In this document: one piece after another, positions 1 to 17,400 of the stretch
Layout of the letters: each line of letters opens with the position of its first letter
How positions within the stretch are numbered: position 1 is the first letter of the stretch
From: Aphrocallistes beatrix
Lineage: Eukaryota > Porifera > Hexactinellida > Sceptrulophora > Aphrocallistidae
NCBI GenBank assembly: GCA_963281255.1
Contig: OY725488.1
Span: 1,364,001 to 1,428,000 of the forward strand
DNA: 64,000 nt
Direction of reading: 5' to 3'
Notes under the pieces: model-generated
The model's input: only the letters and a program-made list of their open reading frames with translations
The model's database searches: none
Told to the model about the DNA's origin: nothing
Translations under genes and position numbers: made by a program

Positions 1-505
1 AAATATTGTCAGAACAGTGAGAGTAGGTTTGGTAATTACACACAGTAGGTAGCTATCATTAACCAAGAAGCATGATTTCTAGAATAACAACATATTTCTA
101 GGAGTCATTAACATGATTATCTATGATTGAACCTTTTTTTTAGAAAAAATTAAGTAGATTTAATTGCGTTTCAATTTTCCAGATATTTCTACATAGTGAG
201 ATGACAATATGGAGGGAATAAGTTTATTAACAATTTAACTGGATTAAATAAAAATACAAACGAATAATCTTAACCACACCACTGTGTATTCCATTTATAA
301 CGGCTGTGGATAATGTTATTATACTTAGTAGGTTACTTCACTTAACAACTTCCTATTCTCGAAAAGTATGAATAATGAGCTAATTAAAGGGGGCCGTTAT
401 TTACAAATGTATCTTACGTATGAATTAAAACGCAGTGTTTTGTTGTTTTGTTTGCTGTTCGAAATGATTGAGGAACTAATTTTTAGATATGAAATATACT
501 AACAA

Positions 506-531
506 TATACTAACAAAGGTTTGTTAGTATA
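506..531. repeat. Perfect 12-bp hairpin
   Basis: TATACTAACAAA is followed after two bases by its exact reverse complement. Outside it lies a second, looser pair (GATATGAAA on the left, TTTCATATC on the right), so the whole 487-541 stretch can fold back. It resembles the tip of a small fold-back transposon, but no target duplication was recognised. Confidence 0.5.
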
Positions 532-568
532 TTTTCATATCTTTTATTCGTTCTTTTTTGAACTATTT

Positions 569-895
569 TCAAAAAAGAGCTGTCAACAGCCAATCTAGTG
601 AGTGTAGATTCTGAATAATGGCTATAAATTTTTTAATAAATATTTGTTGAAGTTTATCATAATGATCCGTGAACCCAGACAACAACACATATTGAACAAT
701 GGGAAGCAGTAACTCATCATAAATTAGTTGGCATCTTTTCATTACACCTTTGTGTAATAAATTTACATAGTATATATATGGACTATCACCTTTTGCATCC
801 ACATGATCTTTAGAAGATTCAACCCACGACTCGTTGCTATGAATTTCATAGACAATGCCACAAGTCATTGATTCGTTCGTATACGTATGCTCCAT
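569..895 (-). CDS. Unrecognised 108-aa open frame, possibly not a gene
   Basis: An ATG-initiated frame of 108 codons in a region without other genes. The predicted protein is mixed in composition, with a hydrophobic, leucine- and isoleucine-rich C-terminal half. It matches no family I know. There is no supporting exon structure nearby, and the base composition is the same as in the surrounding non-coding DNA. It could be an orphan gene, an exon of something larger, or chance. Confidence 0.2.
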   Translation of the reverse strand: MEHTYTNESMTCGIVYEIHSNESWVESSKDHVDAKGDSPYIYYVNLLHKGVMKRCQLIYDELLLPIVQYVLLSGFTDHYDKLQQIFIKKFIAIIQNLHSLDWLLTALF

Positions 896-2936
896 CCATT
901 TAAATCATTATACACTTGGCGGTTTCGAATAATCTTTGATTTATCAGTATTTTTCTTGTTTCAGATTTTTGAGGTAGCGTGGTTCACCTGCCTGAGCGTC
1001 CCCTAGCTATTTTATAAATGTTTATTCTTGTTTAATTTGTTTCTCAGAATACTCCGTAAAGAGCTACAACAACAACAACTAATATTCATAATAAATTTCT
1101 CAAAATTTCTAATTAGGTTAAAACATTCTTCTAAATCACATATATGTAGACATCCTAATATGTTTTGCCAAAACCAAAGCAGTTTTTAGAATTCCAGTGA
1201 ACAGGGAACAAACCCACATTATTTCGTGCAACAATTAAATTTGTGTGATGACCATTACTTGAAAGAATTATTTTTCAATTTAATTATTGCAGATCACGTA
1301 GGATGGACAGTAAATAATTATTGATTCGAGTAAACCCACATTTTTACTACCAAATCATAACGATCATGCATTCAATTTATGCCTTAGAAATCCCATTCAC
1401 TTAGTATAGTGCTTCAGTACCATTTAAACTTGCAACTACCTCGGAGGAAAAATACGTTGGCCATAAAATTCCTTATATCATTCCTTTTTCGGGGCGATTG
1501 GCCCATTTTCTGATGTAAAGTAAATTTTAGAAAAGAGAGACTTTAATTAATGTAACCAGTCGAGTGATTCAGAAAGATACAATAATTTCTATAGGACCAT
1601 TATTCTAAGGGGCATCAAAAAATCTCTTAAAGGTGGCGATTATTCAAAGATTTGAACGGCCTGATACTAACTACACTAGTTTGCACATAGTAGTACCTTC
1701 CCTAGTTTGAAAGAACTACTTTGAGATCTGAGATGCAACATAAATATTCATTTTAAAGAAAATATAATCGTCTGAAATACCCTGCACCCTGAAATGTATA
1801 TCTGTCCGAATGAAACGCGACCTTATCGCACCGATTTTTTCTCTATGTGAAAAATGTCTCCGATATACCACCAACATATGCTATTATCGGATGTTGGCCC
1901 TATAGAACCGTAAGGGCAGAACGATTTTATTTTCGTAAAAGAATTGAATTTTGTAAATTAGGGCTCATCCCATCTAGAAATGCTTCGTATACGATCTCAT
2001 GTTGAATGAAATTTTTAGAGTAGGGTTAATTAAGGATATATATGTATTCTATATTACAAGTGTAATCATTTATTGTTGTGACAATTTTTAGGTTTTGAAG
2101 CGATATTTTTAACATTTTTGCCCAGAAAATGGTACATTTATATTTGACCAATCAGCATCGAGCATTTTTAGCAAGAGCCAATGCATTATTTGGCGAGTGT
2201 AAATCGTAGTTAATGCATACTCATTATTCTTGGCAGGCCGATAGCGCAAAGCTAGAGCACTCGTCCTGTGTAAATTTGTCTATATGCATATGTAGTTAAA
2301 ATATGAAAACATACAAAACTGGGCTTTATTCAAGGCACATCTCCACCACAAATCAATTCTCCATTCCAAACTTTAGAACCATTTGCAAGATGTGCTACGG
2401 ACGTAGAATACTATCCATGCCAGAAACCCTATACGAGCGCAAACTGACTAATACCATTGGAAAGTTAACTCAGAGATAGATTGTTAAGCTTCACATTTAG
2501 TCATTTAGATGTGTTATTTAAAGTTTTGTTTTAAAGAGCGAACGAGTTGATATAGCGTCTTGAGTATAGATAGTTTACATAAACTTACAATTACTAGTTG
2601 TGGTTCCATCATGTTACTAATATCACTTCCTTATCATAGAATCACGTTTCGACACTATCTTAAAGTTTTTTACAATTTTCATGCTCCTTGATGAGATAGG
2701 CCAACTTGAGAAACAGCTGGAGTCTACCAGACAACTCAATCTATCACTTATTCAATATTGAGATTAAAGTTTAAAATAATTAATGCTCCTACATCGGTCC
2801 ATTAAACGTTTTAAATATCATTTCACACGATATGTCCGTTCTGTCGAGCAATGGGAAATATCTCGTGACGGTGTGAAGGAGACTATCCTATCTTCTTACC
2901 ATGGCAAATGCACTAACGTACATGTTCATATTTTAG

Positions 2937-3025
2937 GTGTACAAGCGCGCTTCGCGAACTTGCGTAGGCGGCTAGCAAACACTTTGTATTCGCAGATTCG
3001 CCCTTCGGGCGCCTGGGGTTATTAA
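2937..3025 (-). repeat. Remnant of the dispersed GCGCTTCGC repeat family
   Basis: The ACAAGCGCGCTTCGC sequence followed by a degenerate GC-rich block (CGGCTAGCAAACACTTTG) matches the GC-rich end of the repeat units at 35.7, 42.3-44.2, 48.2 and 63.7 kb. Only this terminal part is preserved. Confidence 0.6.
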
Positions 3026-4872
3026 AGAATTCAGAGGTTCCTTCCGGGTGCCTAATATTATTGATTAATTTCACATATCTATGAATGCATTGGCCTAAAC
3101 TAGGCCAAAGTGGACACTACTAATAAGTGTGGATGTTTTTACTCATATACCAAGATAAATTAATATAAAATTTGTCCCTATTGGTAACAAAATAACTGTA
3201 GATCGATATTTAAACGTCTAAGATAAAAAATTCCGGGTAGGACAGGCCCAGCCCCCCACTTTTACTAAAAATAAAACTAAAGCATTATTATGCATGAATG
3301 CATAGTTTAAATTCAAAATAAAGAAAGGTGACAATAACGTCATAACCCATGATGAGTAAGCATTTTCAACCAAAATGGAACATAACATAGAGAATTCTAT
3401 TAAGTATGTGCGAGTCGATTTTAGTGGTTCGTTGCAGCTTTATTATTTCTCGAGTCAGCATATTAGTCAATGATTTGATTATTGATGCATCATGATGTAA
3501 TACTAAATTTTGATGACTCATCATTTGAGTGATTGATGCGATAATCATTTGAGGAATGTTATTGTATACTTTTTATTTAAATTCCAACCTTCCATCTATT
3601 ATAATGGCAGAGTAATTACTGCCTAAAAACTAAGATTTACAATGAAACTCCAAAGTAAATGGAGTCTGGGTGCATGCCAAAACTAGCTATGCTAATTAGG
3701 CGTATGAGTTGGATGAAACCCTGACCATAATACCATATCCTATTTTTGCGTAAAATTTTTCAATACCAGAATAATTTCCGTATAAGGACTAAATAAGTTG
3801 TATCATTATCTCCACAGAACATCTCTCTCTTTCGAAAACTCACTCCACTTCAGATTTATACAATACATGTCTACAGGCATCCCAAATTCCCAATCCTCGT
3901 GATAGAACAAAACACAAGACATGAATTTAATGATTAATATATAACTTATCAGTAATTTCATGACCAAGCATATCAATTCATACTTATGCTCCAAAGAAAA
4001 CTGAATGCACAACAGAAAACTACACTGAATAGTTGAGCTAGTTACTAAGGACTTAAAATAGTAAATATCTGGGGGAGCGATACATACAGAGATCTAAGAA
4101 AATAGTAGTCCATCATTACACGTGTTGTATTATTCAATAGTTATCTACACATTACGAGATTGGGGGACATACAGTCGAGTTTCAACAACTGCAACTCTCC
4201 TTGGCAGGGGCAGGTGGCGTTGGGCGGAGTGTGTCTCGCTTCTCAGTCACTCCATTATCCGCCATGTTTGGCTCAATGCTAAAAGGTATGAATGAGAATC
4301 ATACAGACAATTATATAATATCCCGCCGACCCCCGGGCATTCTATATAATCAATTTCAGAATCGTTTCTCTAGTAAAATAAAATATTATTAAACTCAACA
4401 GAGCCGTGCCAGTAATGCAAACTGCCCAGGTCAGTCCAGGTCAGCTTTTGAAATTCAAAAGTGAAACTAGTTTCAAATGCGAAATACATTCTTTCCATCT
4501 TATACAGTTTGTACGAATTCATTAAGCGAACATTGGGAGTCATGCAAAGCTAAATCATATAAAAATATAAGTTGACTAATTCATGAATTATCAATGAATT
4601 CCTCAAAATTTGAAATTAAAATAATGGAAAAAATATTTGACATTTCGCTTACCGACTGAGCAATGTTAGAGGTATATAACATGAGCAACCTTGTAACCAC
4701 TTTAGGGCATAGAATCTGCACTAATTTTTGAGATTTTGAATAATTCATTAATCGAATAATTCATAATTATTCATCATCTTTCAATGAATTAGTCAAATTA
4801 GTTAAAAAATACATTGCTGATAAAATAAAATGATCAAAGTGGCTATTGACACCTACTGGTCAAGGCCAATAG

Positions 4873-9541
<4,669 letters not shown>

Positions 9542-10589
9542 TTCTAGACTAAATCTTGATGAGAGGATAGGCACTGGAGTGTTTCAGGTGATTCTACTAA
9601 TGGGGAAGCTAAAATGGATAGAAATTCAATTAGTATACCTATATCGTAATGAATAATATACGAATCATTCATATATAGTACATACATATATTATACAGAG
9701 ATTATGTATTATTATCTCCACGTTTAAATTATGACGAGCATATACTGAAGTAACTAGTTGTGATATATGTTGTAATCTTCAACCCAAGAAACGTGCTTCC
9801 AGCTGACGAAAAATCAATACTTCAAGCAACGTAGCAGATAGCTCGAATGCAATTTAAAACGGCTGGGCGTAATGGGAAGTTTTCGGGTTCCTAAAGAGAG
9901 TTCGCCTCGTATTTGCATAACCAGTGTAAGACGTTACGTAACCTTAGATAAATGCTTTATTTTAATTGTTAAATAGTACAAGTAATTAGTAAATAGCATC
10001 GCTCTTTTGTATGTTTCTTTTAAATAATAAGGTTAAAATCAATGGAGAAAAAGAAATAAATCTTCATGAAGTAATTTAGACAAAAATTGATTCTTAATCA
10101 TTTGTTTCAGTCATATGGTGGGCATGAGATGGGAGTAGCCGGGAATTTTTGTAGGGGGGCATATCAACCAGCTGGGGGTCTGAGGGGCGCTGTAAGCCCC
10201 CAGTGGAGTCCAGGGGGCTTTGCCCCAGGAAGCTAACAACAATTTGGACAGATTCATCTAATTTTGAGGTTCTAGGAATACAAATTACCTCCGATAACAC
10301 TCCCCTCTCACCAATTATTTATAATTTACTAAATAAATATTCAGACTTTATCTAGCCAGGGGGGTGCAGCTGCCCCCCTTGACCCCTCTCCCTACGCCCT
10401 TGATGGTGGGCCATTGTTACTAAGTGTGGTAAAATGCGCGTTTGCTTGCTACGTTCTAAAACCACGTTAACCGTAAATAAATCGAGATAACAATATATTT
10501 TTCAATTGTACATGTGATTAATGCATGTAGTACAATGTTGTAACACATGTCTGTGATTTGATCTTCGCATCTATACCACATAAATCTCT

Positions 10590-10704
10590 TCTTACAATGA
10601 CTAACAATAGCAGATTCTAAGAATTTAAAATACATATACCATTTTAAAATGCATCTTATAATTATCCCGGACTATACCTCATTTGTAGTATCAACAAATT
10701 GGCT
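10590..10704 (+). repeat. Direct repeat copy A
   Basis: It runs from CTTACAATGA to TATCAACAAATTGGCT and shares most bases with 12503-12627. The copies differ by small indels and substitutions, which suggests an old duplication or two members of a dispersed family. Confidence 0.6.
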
Positions 10705-12502
10705 GTTCTACCCTCGGTCGAGGAAAAATTCGGACAAAAAAGTGGTCTGATTGAAACCAGTCCAACAGCGTAAAATGGCCCTTTCGGGATTGAATATGGT
10801 CAAGGGTGGGTGGTCCGGTTGAAACTGGACCGGTGGATATGGACTGTTTCTGTTTTTATGTGTGATTAATAATTTCACACCTTCACTACGTACTACCAAA
10901 CTGTATTTAAAGGTATTAAGATCTCAACGGTTTAATAAAGGCATTTTACTATGTTGAATCCGAATTTCATACGAAGAAGGCTATAGTGTGATTTTTAATG
11001 ACTCATTAATAAGTGATATGTTATATTTTCGCACTTCTGGCTGATGTTTAAGTGAGTTACTATCTGTATATGTCTACTGCTGATATGTTTCGTTTTATAG
11101 TGGAATAGGGAGCATGCAGGATGCTTTATTACCTGTGATTCCTACGATTTCTATGACAGTAAAATGACAGATATGTAATTTATAACAAATTAAAATGTAT
11201 TAATATGTAAATGACGTCACCATTCAATTGTTTAATTTTGATCTTTCCTAGATGAGATTTTAGCACAAACATATTCGTGATTGTAACTGGTTGATTTACA
11301 AAACAATAATCGTTGCATATAAGCAAGAACGCGTAATATCTATTTAGTGGATTATCCTTGTTTCTTTAAAAACTAGTTGAAATGATTTGAATCTTGCCTT
11401 AATCTTAAGAATTGTTTGCACATTTCTCCGACCTATTAAAATTTAATTGTGTACAGCTCGTACTAAATACAGGCCTTATAAGTAGTCTATATAAGCATTT
11501 TAGTAAAACAACAAAGTATCAGTTGGTGACTTAATGGGCTCTTAATTTGCGTAGTTAACAATACGAGTCAAATGGTAAAACACATCTAGTCACTCTGGCA
11601 CGAAGACATAACAACCACAGAATAAAAATATTCAATAATCTACAAACTGCAAAAGTTATTATTGCTCCAAACAATGAAGTTGCAGTCACAATCTCAATCT
11701 GATTTCATTCCTCACCCACAGTGCACGTATTTCTTGTTTGGAGCGTGCAATGTTTACTGCATATATTTTGCTATGTTTTTATTAATTGAGTGCAAATATG
11801 ACCTGCACTTTAATTGACCTTTCTCTCTCACTCACTCTCTCTTTGTCTCGAAATATGTTAGTTGTAGATTCTAGAGCGCATATCTTTATGCAGTTTTAAT
11901 GATATTGTCATTTTAACAGATGTTTAAGTATGTTCATGCGTCCCTATGCATTTTTGTATGGCAAAATAATTATGGTACTAGATCAGCTAGCCATCTGATA
12001 AGAAATTCGTAACGGGCCGGTTAGTAGTTTACATCCAAAAGTAGTTTGGGTCTAAATGCTTTTAACTGACTAATCACCATCCTGTTTTGAATAGGATGTT
12101 CATACCTTTTAGGAATAAAAAAGTGCAACATTTTATTATACAGCTGTAAGTACACAAACACAATGTCCCTCGATCCATTAACATAAATTCCAAGAATAAC
12201 CACCAAGAACTGCATGTCACCCCGTTGTGAAGTTGTCTACTGCAATAACCATACATTTTGCAATTCGAAGTAGGATGCCAGAACGCATCAGTACTCTAAA
12301 AATAAGACAGTTGTACTACTGATTGTAAATGAAGACGAGAAATATCAAGTTGGTTGAAATCGTCAGTGAGGACCATGAACTCGAAGGTGCACAATTAAAA
12401 ATTCACACAATGTTTTATCTATTCAGCATAGTCTGATCGCGGTATAGCTATTAAATTCAAGAGATCAAACTCTTTTGCTGTAAACAGCAGTTTCATATCC
12501 AT

Positions 12503-12627
12503 TCTTACAATGACACTAACAATTGCAGATTTTAATAATTCAAGATACATATTTAAACATACCATTTTAAAATACCTCTTATAAGTATCCCGCACTACCT
12601 CATTTTGTAGTATCAACAAATTGGCTT
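12503..12627 (+). repeat. Direct repeat copy B
   Basis: Second copy of the element at 10590-10704, sharing the CATTTTAAAATAC-like core and the TATCAACAAATTGGCT end. Confidence 0.6.
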
Positions 12628-13668
12628 TTCAAGGCTTACACAGTATGTTTGATTTCTAGGAATGGCAGACAATTCGTAAAAGAAGTTATAAATTATCATT
12701 ATGATAATATATGCATACTATTGAATGGATTTGAGTGAAGTGAGCATAAGCGTATGAGGAAGGGAAAACAATGAAGGTAAGCAGTAGATGGAAATGACAG
12801 GAATATTAAAATGATATGCTATCCCTCAAAAGTATTCCAAGGTTTCGCGATTATCCCAGTTGATAACGATATTATAGATTTCTATACTCAATTTTGATTT
12901 GTTATTTCAGCACAAAGCACGAACTCGGATTCCCACATAAAATTATTCTCCTCTCTTGCACCTTCTAATATTTCTCTTAACAGAGTCAAGTGTAAGAAAC
13001 TTGTTATGCATTCTGCAGTCACCCGTTCTACTGAATTAGCAAGGAGAGTGCGGGTACAGAGTTTCGAGCAATTCCTTTGAGGTTTGTACACCCTAATTTA
13101 GCATATCGACCCTAATTCCACGCTTTTCACACACCCAGTATTCAATGTGAGATTTTCTATTCTAATTATACGTAAATGTAAATAAAACCTTGTATCCTTG
13201 CTTTACCTTAGTCCCTTTCGCTCGTAATCCTCTCGATCGAAAAAGAAATTAAGAGAGTAGCCATTAGGATTTTTGAATTGCTCACCATTATTATAATGAC
13301 TACATATTATGTTGCAGTAGAAAAATCGAAAATGGGGTAATAAACAATTTACTTTTCACAACCTCACTCATATTTCTCATGTGACAATTATATAGCATAT
13401 TCTCGTGACGAATTGTCTGTCAATGGATTTCTAGGAAGCTATAATCGGTACGGTAAACGATTCAGCATCAATTAGCATCTAAGGTTGACAAAAGATAAGA
13501 AACAAACAAAACCGATACTAAAGCAGTCTACTTAGAAGTTTAATTCATTACGGATAGAGCTGATGAAGCGAATTCCAAACGAAAATATATGTAAAATCAA
13601 ATTGACTTTAATAAAATAAGAAAAGTGATCGAGTAACGAAAAAATTTGAGAGATGAGAGAGAATTCCA

Positions 13669-14277
13669 TTACATGATGGAACAAATTTTAGAGTTTCTCT
13701 GCTCCTCGATAGCGAGTTTTCCCTGTAGTTCAGTGCACTCCTCGTGCAGCCTACGGCGCATGTCTTCACTCTGCTGCAGCTGCTGATTCAGGAGAGTAGC
13801 TTGCTCCATGAACTCGTTCCTCCGTCCTTCCGACTCATTGAACGCTATCTGCAAGTATTCCAGCTGTGCAGACAGCTCTGTGAGGTTAGCGTCTTTATCT
13901 GTTAAGGTAATTCTCGCTTCTGACAAAGACCGTGAAAGATCATCATTCTCATTGATTTTGTTATTCAGGTTCTGGCATGTCTCTGACAGTTCATTGCCAA
14001 GGTTTAGAATCGATTGCTGACACTTGATAAACGCCAATTTCCTATTTTCATCTTCCAGATTCTTTTTAGATTTGATCGTATCCAGTTCGTGGTCCCAAAC
14101 CTCCATGAAGTTCTTCATTCTCTTAATAACAAGAGACTTCGATTCTGAGTTAGGGTCTGGTGGGGGGGAAGGCTTCGGCTTGAACCGAGAGGTATTGTTC
14201 CTGATTACTCCTTGGCGGGCCTTGTTGTCGGTAGCAATCGTACCTTCACTCAAACGGGGCGAGAGCTTAGAACTCAT
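13669..14277 (-). CDS. Small coiled-coil protein with C-terminal CaaX box
   Basis: This single-exon gene of 202 codons is of no family I recognise. Residues 1-45 are a basic, proline-rich, low-complexity tail. From about residue 50 to 196 the sequence is a nearly continuous heptad-like coiled coil rich in E, K, Q, L and N. It ends ...KICSIM, so the last four residues, CSIM, form a CaaX box. Methionine at the last position usually directs farnesylation, so membrane anchoring of a coiled coil is inferred. It lies 211 nt downstream of LCA5 on the same strand. An acceptor-like GATTCTAG stands 6 nt before the ATG, which would suit a downstream gene of a trans-spliced transcript. It could be a ciliary or centrosomal scaffold, but only the location suggests that. 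Confidence 0.75.
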   Translation of the reverse strand: MSSKLSPRLSEGTIATDNKARQGVIRNNTSRFKPKPSPPPDPNSESKSLVIKRMKNFMEVWDHELDTIKSKKNLEDENRKLAFIKCQQSILNLGNELSETCQNLNNKINENDDLSRSLSEARITLTDKDANLTELSAQLEYLQIAFNESEGRRNEFMEQATLLNQQLQQSEDMRRRLHEECTELQGKLAIEEQRNSKICSIM

Positions 14278-14488
14278 TACCTTCTAGAATCGATGTTAAT
14301 AATTTGCTACTGGCTGTTTAATGAAATATCATTATTTTGAGGTATAAAACTCAGAATAATAGAATTGTATTGTTTATGGCGTAGGGCTATAGAATGGATT
14401 GGGATAGATAGTATTAGGCTAAGAATTCGTACATGGGGTAAATTGTCATTAAAACGGAGATTTGAGCCTATATGTAATGTGTCGCTGT

Positions 14489-17400
14489 TCACAGCTGTAT
14501 CACCTCAAGGTCATCTTCTATATCATCAACAGGTGTTGCCACTCTTCGGGAGTTGCTAGGTTTGGCCGGAGTTACTTTGTTCTCCCAATAATAATCTCCG
14601 TCTGTCTGAGTGAGTGAGTCCGCATCTCGAGCTCTTCTCCCGTGTTGCGGCTTCTTGCTTGAATCGAATTGGAATGGATTCTGGTTGGAGGTCTTGCTCG
14701 GAGAAGATTGAACAAACTTAGAACCATAGAAATCCTCTTCTGTCGAGTAGGCCGGCTTCCCGTGGAACATATTCTCGACTACGCTTGGTTTCTTTGACAG
14801 TTCATTCGCACTCATCGGATTACTCGAGTGAATAGCTGAGTTCTCCTGGAAGATCGGAGGTTTATTTTTAGGAGAATTTTCCTCGCTTTCAGGAAATTGT
14901 CTGAGTTTGTTTCCATGAATTGGAGAATCTTGTCTTGGCGCTGTGAATAGCCCTGGATCCATGTTGTTGGAAGCTTGCAGTTTGGAGGCAGAATTCTGAG
15001 TAGAATCTCCACTGAAAAGATCGTCTAATGCCAGGGTCTTTTTCTTCCTCCCCCTTCCCCCTGTTTCATGGATGTTGTTTACTGGGGTACTATCCCCTGA
15101 GACAGCGTCAGGTTTTAACGCAAGTGTTTTGCTAGCTAAGTTATCGGGTCGCCTCTCCGAGTCTCGGAATGACTGACTATCCTGAGTAGCCTCGGTGTGT
15201 TGGGATTCATTCATCGATGCAGACTCGCTAGTGTCTATTTCTTTCAGTCTTTTCAAGAGTGCTTCCTTCTGTGTAGAAGTAATCAGCTGGTTTTCTGACG
15301 GCTGTTTCCTCACTGACTGTGTTATTTCTCTTCCACTGCTATACTGTGCTGGAGAATTGTTAAAAGAGTCTGTGTTGTCATGTTGTAGCGATTTCCTCAG
15401 TGAGTGGTGTACTGAAGAGTTATCAATGAAGGTCGAGATCTCTCTAATGGTAGAGAGGGGAGGGTCTGCTGGGATGGGCGGTATTGGGGGAGATATTGGG
15501 CCGTTGGAGTTTGGTGTAGACTTTGGTTCTGTAGGAGTTGGGTTGGCAGTTAAGTTGGTTAGATCAGAGCTGGTATGAAGCGTGGGCATTGTATCGGATT
15601 CAGAGTAGTTTCCTGGTTCTGAGTGTGTCATGGGAGGAGAAATGGTTGAATGGACATCAGGATACTGAGGTTTACTTGTGTAGCTGTTCACTCCGGAAGT
15701 GTTAGTGGGAGGAGGGAGTGATTGTCGTTGGATCTGAGTCGTAGTGCTTCTTGGGATGTGGATAGAGTTACTTGCTAGATTCTGTGAGCGTGTTGGAGGG
15801 AGAGAGAACCTAGGCTCGTCTTTTGATTGGATCGAGTCAGAAGGGAGGAGGGTGGGGGAGGTCATGGTGCCCCTATCCTCTTGGGAAGGGAGGAAGTCGG
15901 ACAGGTTGATGTTAGCAGGAAGATTCTTTTCAATCCTGAGGCTGTATAGGTTCAGCTTCTCCAACTGTTTTTTCTTAGTACGCATCTCCAAATCCATTTC
16001 TTGCACATTCTGCTCCATTAAAGAAATCCGTTTTTCTCTCTTCTTACATTTCTCCTCTAACTCGGCCTTCTCCCTCTTCGTGCTCTTCTCTTGAAAGGCT
16101 AGCTTCTTGCTTGCCTCTTGCAGGAGCTGACTCAACTGCGCGCTACGGTCAGTCTCCTCCTGCAGACGTAGGCTGAGCTGGTGGCGCTCTTCCAGTTTTC
16201 TATGAATAATTAATCATTACGTACACAAATAACTGATCTGATATAATATGATTGCGAAATAAAAATTCACTGGAATTGAGATGTTTGATGCGTAGCCTCC
16301 TCAGAATCCACCTGTCACTAGCTCTAACAACCATAGCGTAACTTTAATTCGACCGAATAAACTTAATATTTATCCTAAAAAAATATGTGTCAGCTAAATT
16401 CATCAACTTATCCAACGCAATTTGAATCTTAAAGCTTCGCTTGCATTCGAACGTTTCTCTCGGTATTGAAATATTTCTAGTAATTTTAAATTCCACATAG
16501 CAATGATCTCTCCGTACTAGGAACTCCTCTATGATCAAGTGAAGCATAAAGTTATTTGCACAATAATCAATCGATAACCATGATAACGCAATAACATTTT
16601 TAACATAATTCTAATGACTAAAGCGCACTTATTGAAAAGTCATTTTGGAAAGACAAAACCTATAAACTGATAGATTAAACAGGCAAGCTTTTTCTTGCGC
16701 TGTGTGGCTTGCGGACACTGTCCACCTTTGAGCACCTCCTTCCTTCACTTTAACCTTTCTTTTTGAAAAAAATCATATTTAATTAGAAACAAATATTTTG
16801 CATAGACCTTCGTGGATGTATATCCAAATCTATACCTCGAAACCCTAAATGGTCGGTAGAAAGCTAGTTTCTGACATATTAAATATATTTAATTACTCTA
16901 GTAAATCTAGTAAACCAAAATGAGAAAATATCAAACATAAAGTTTGGAAATTCGATATTCGGAAATTACATGTACTCTAATGCCCTCTACTAACCGTTTA
17001 TCTCTATCCACCGTTTAGAACTTCAAAATATCTGAATGTATGTACATAAAGTAAAATAAACTATCATATTCTTCATCACTATACTATCTATTAAAAGTAT
17101 TGTTTTGTTCATACAAAGATTTTGAGAGTAAAGCCCAGAACTAAATGAATGGAAATTTGGGAATGGCAATAAAATTGGTGTTTTTAGTGAAGCAACCAAG
17201 CTCAGAATGCAGAATTTAGTGACTTGGAATTTATTCTGGATGCTATCGCCATCAAACCACTACATATGTCGATCTATGATAAAGTGGTATTATGATGCAA
17301 AGAAAAGTGTGAAAAATTGTCGTGTTTTCTGGAAGAGATGTGAAATTTTGCTTAAATATTCGAATTTATTTGTAGACTTACCATTATCAACTACATGCAA

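Larger units (their letters stand above)
1..4872. other. Gene-poor AT-rich intergenic region
   Basis: No recognisable gene family was found on either strand. The stretch holds short AT-rich open frames, a perfect hairpin near 506-531 and a GC-rich remnant of a dispersed repeat at 2937-3025. Between about 4540 and 4810 there are many repeats of an AATTCATTAAT-like sequence. The missing last coding piece of RAB14, transcribed leftwards from the neighbouring locus, could lie here, but I could not identify it. Confidence 0.6.
9542..13668. other. Gene-free intergenic region with degenerate repeats
   Basis: I see no convincing gene in these 4.1 kb upstream of RAB14. Contents: G-rich transposon-like blocks around 10120-10220 and 10355-10415 (C-rich runs ending CTCCCTACGCCCTTGATGG), a direct repeat pair at 10590-10704 and 12503-12627, and near 10918-11050 a diverged copy of the tandem repeat found at 39.2-39.6 kb. 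Several short open frames here are AT-rich and resemble no known protein. Confidence 0.6.
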
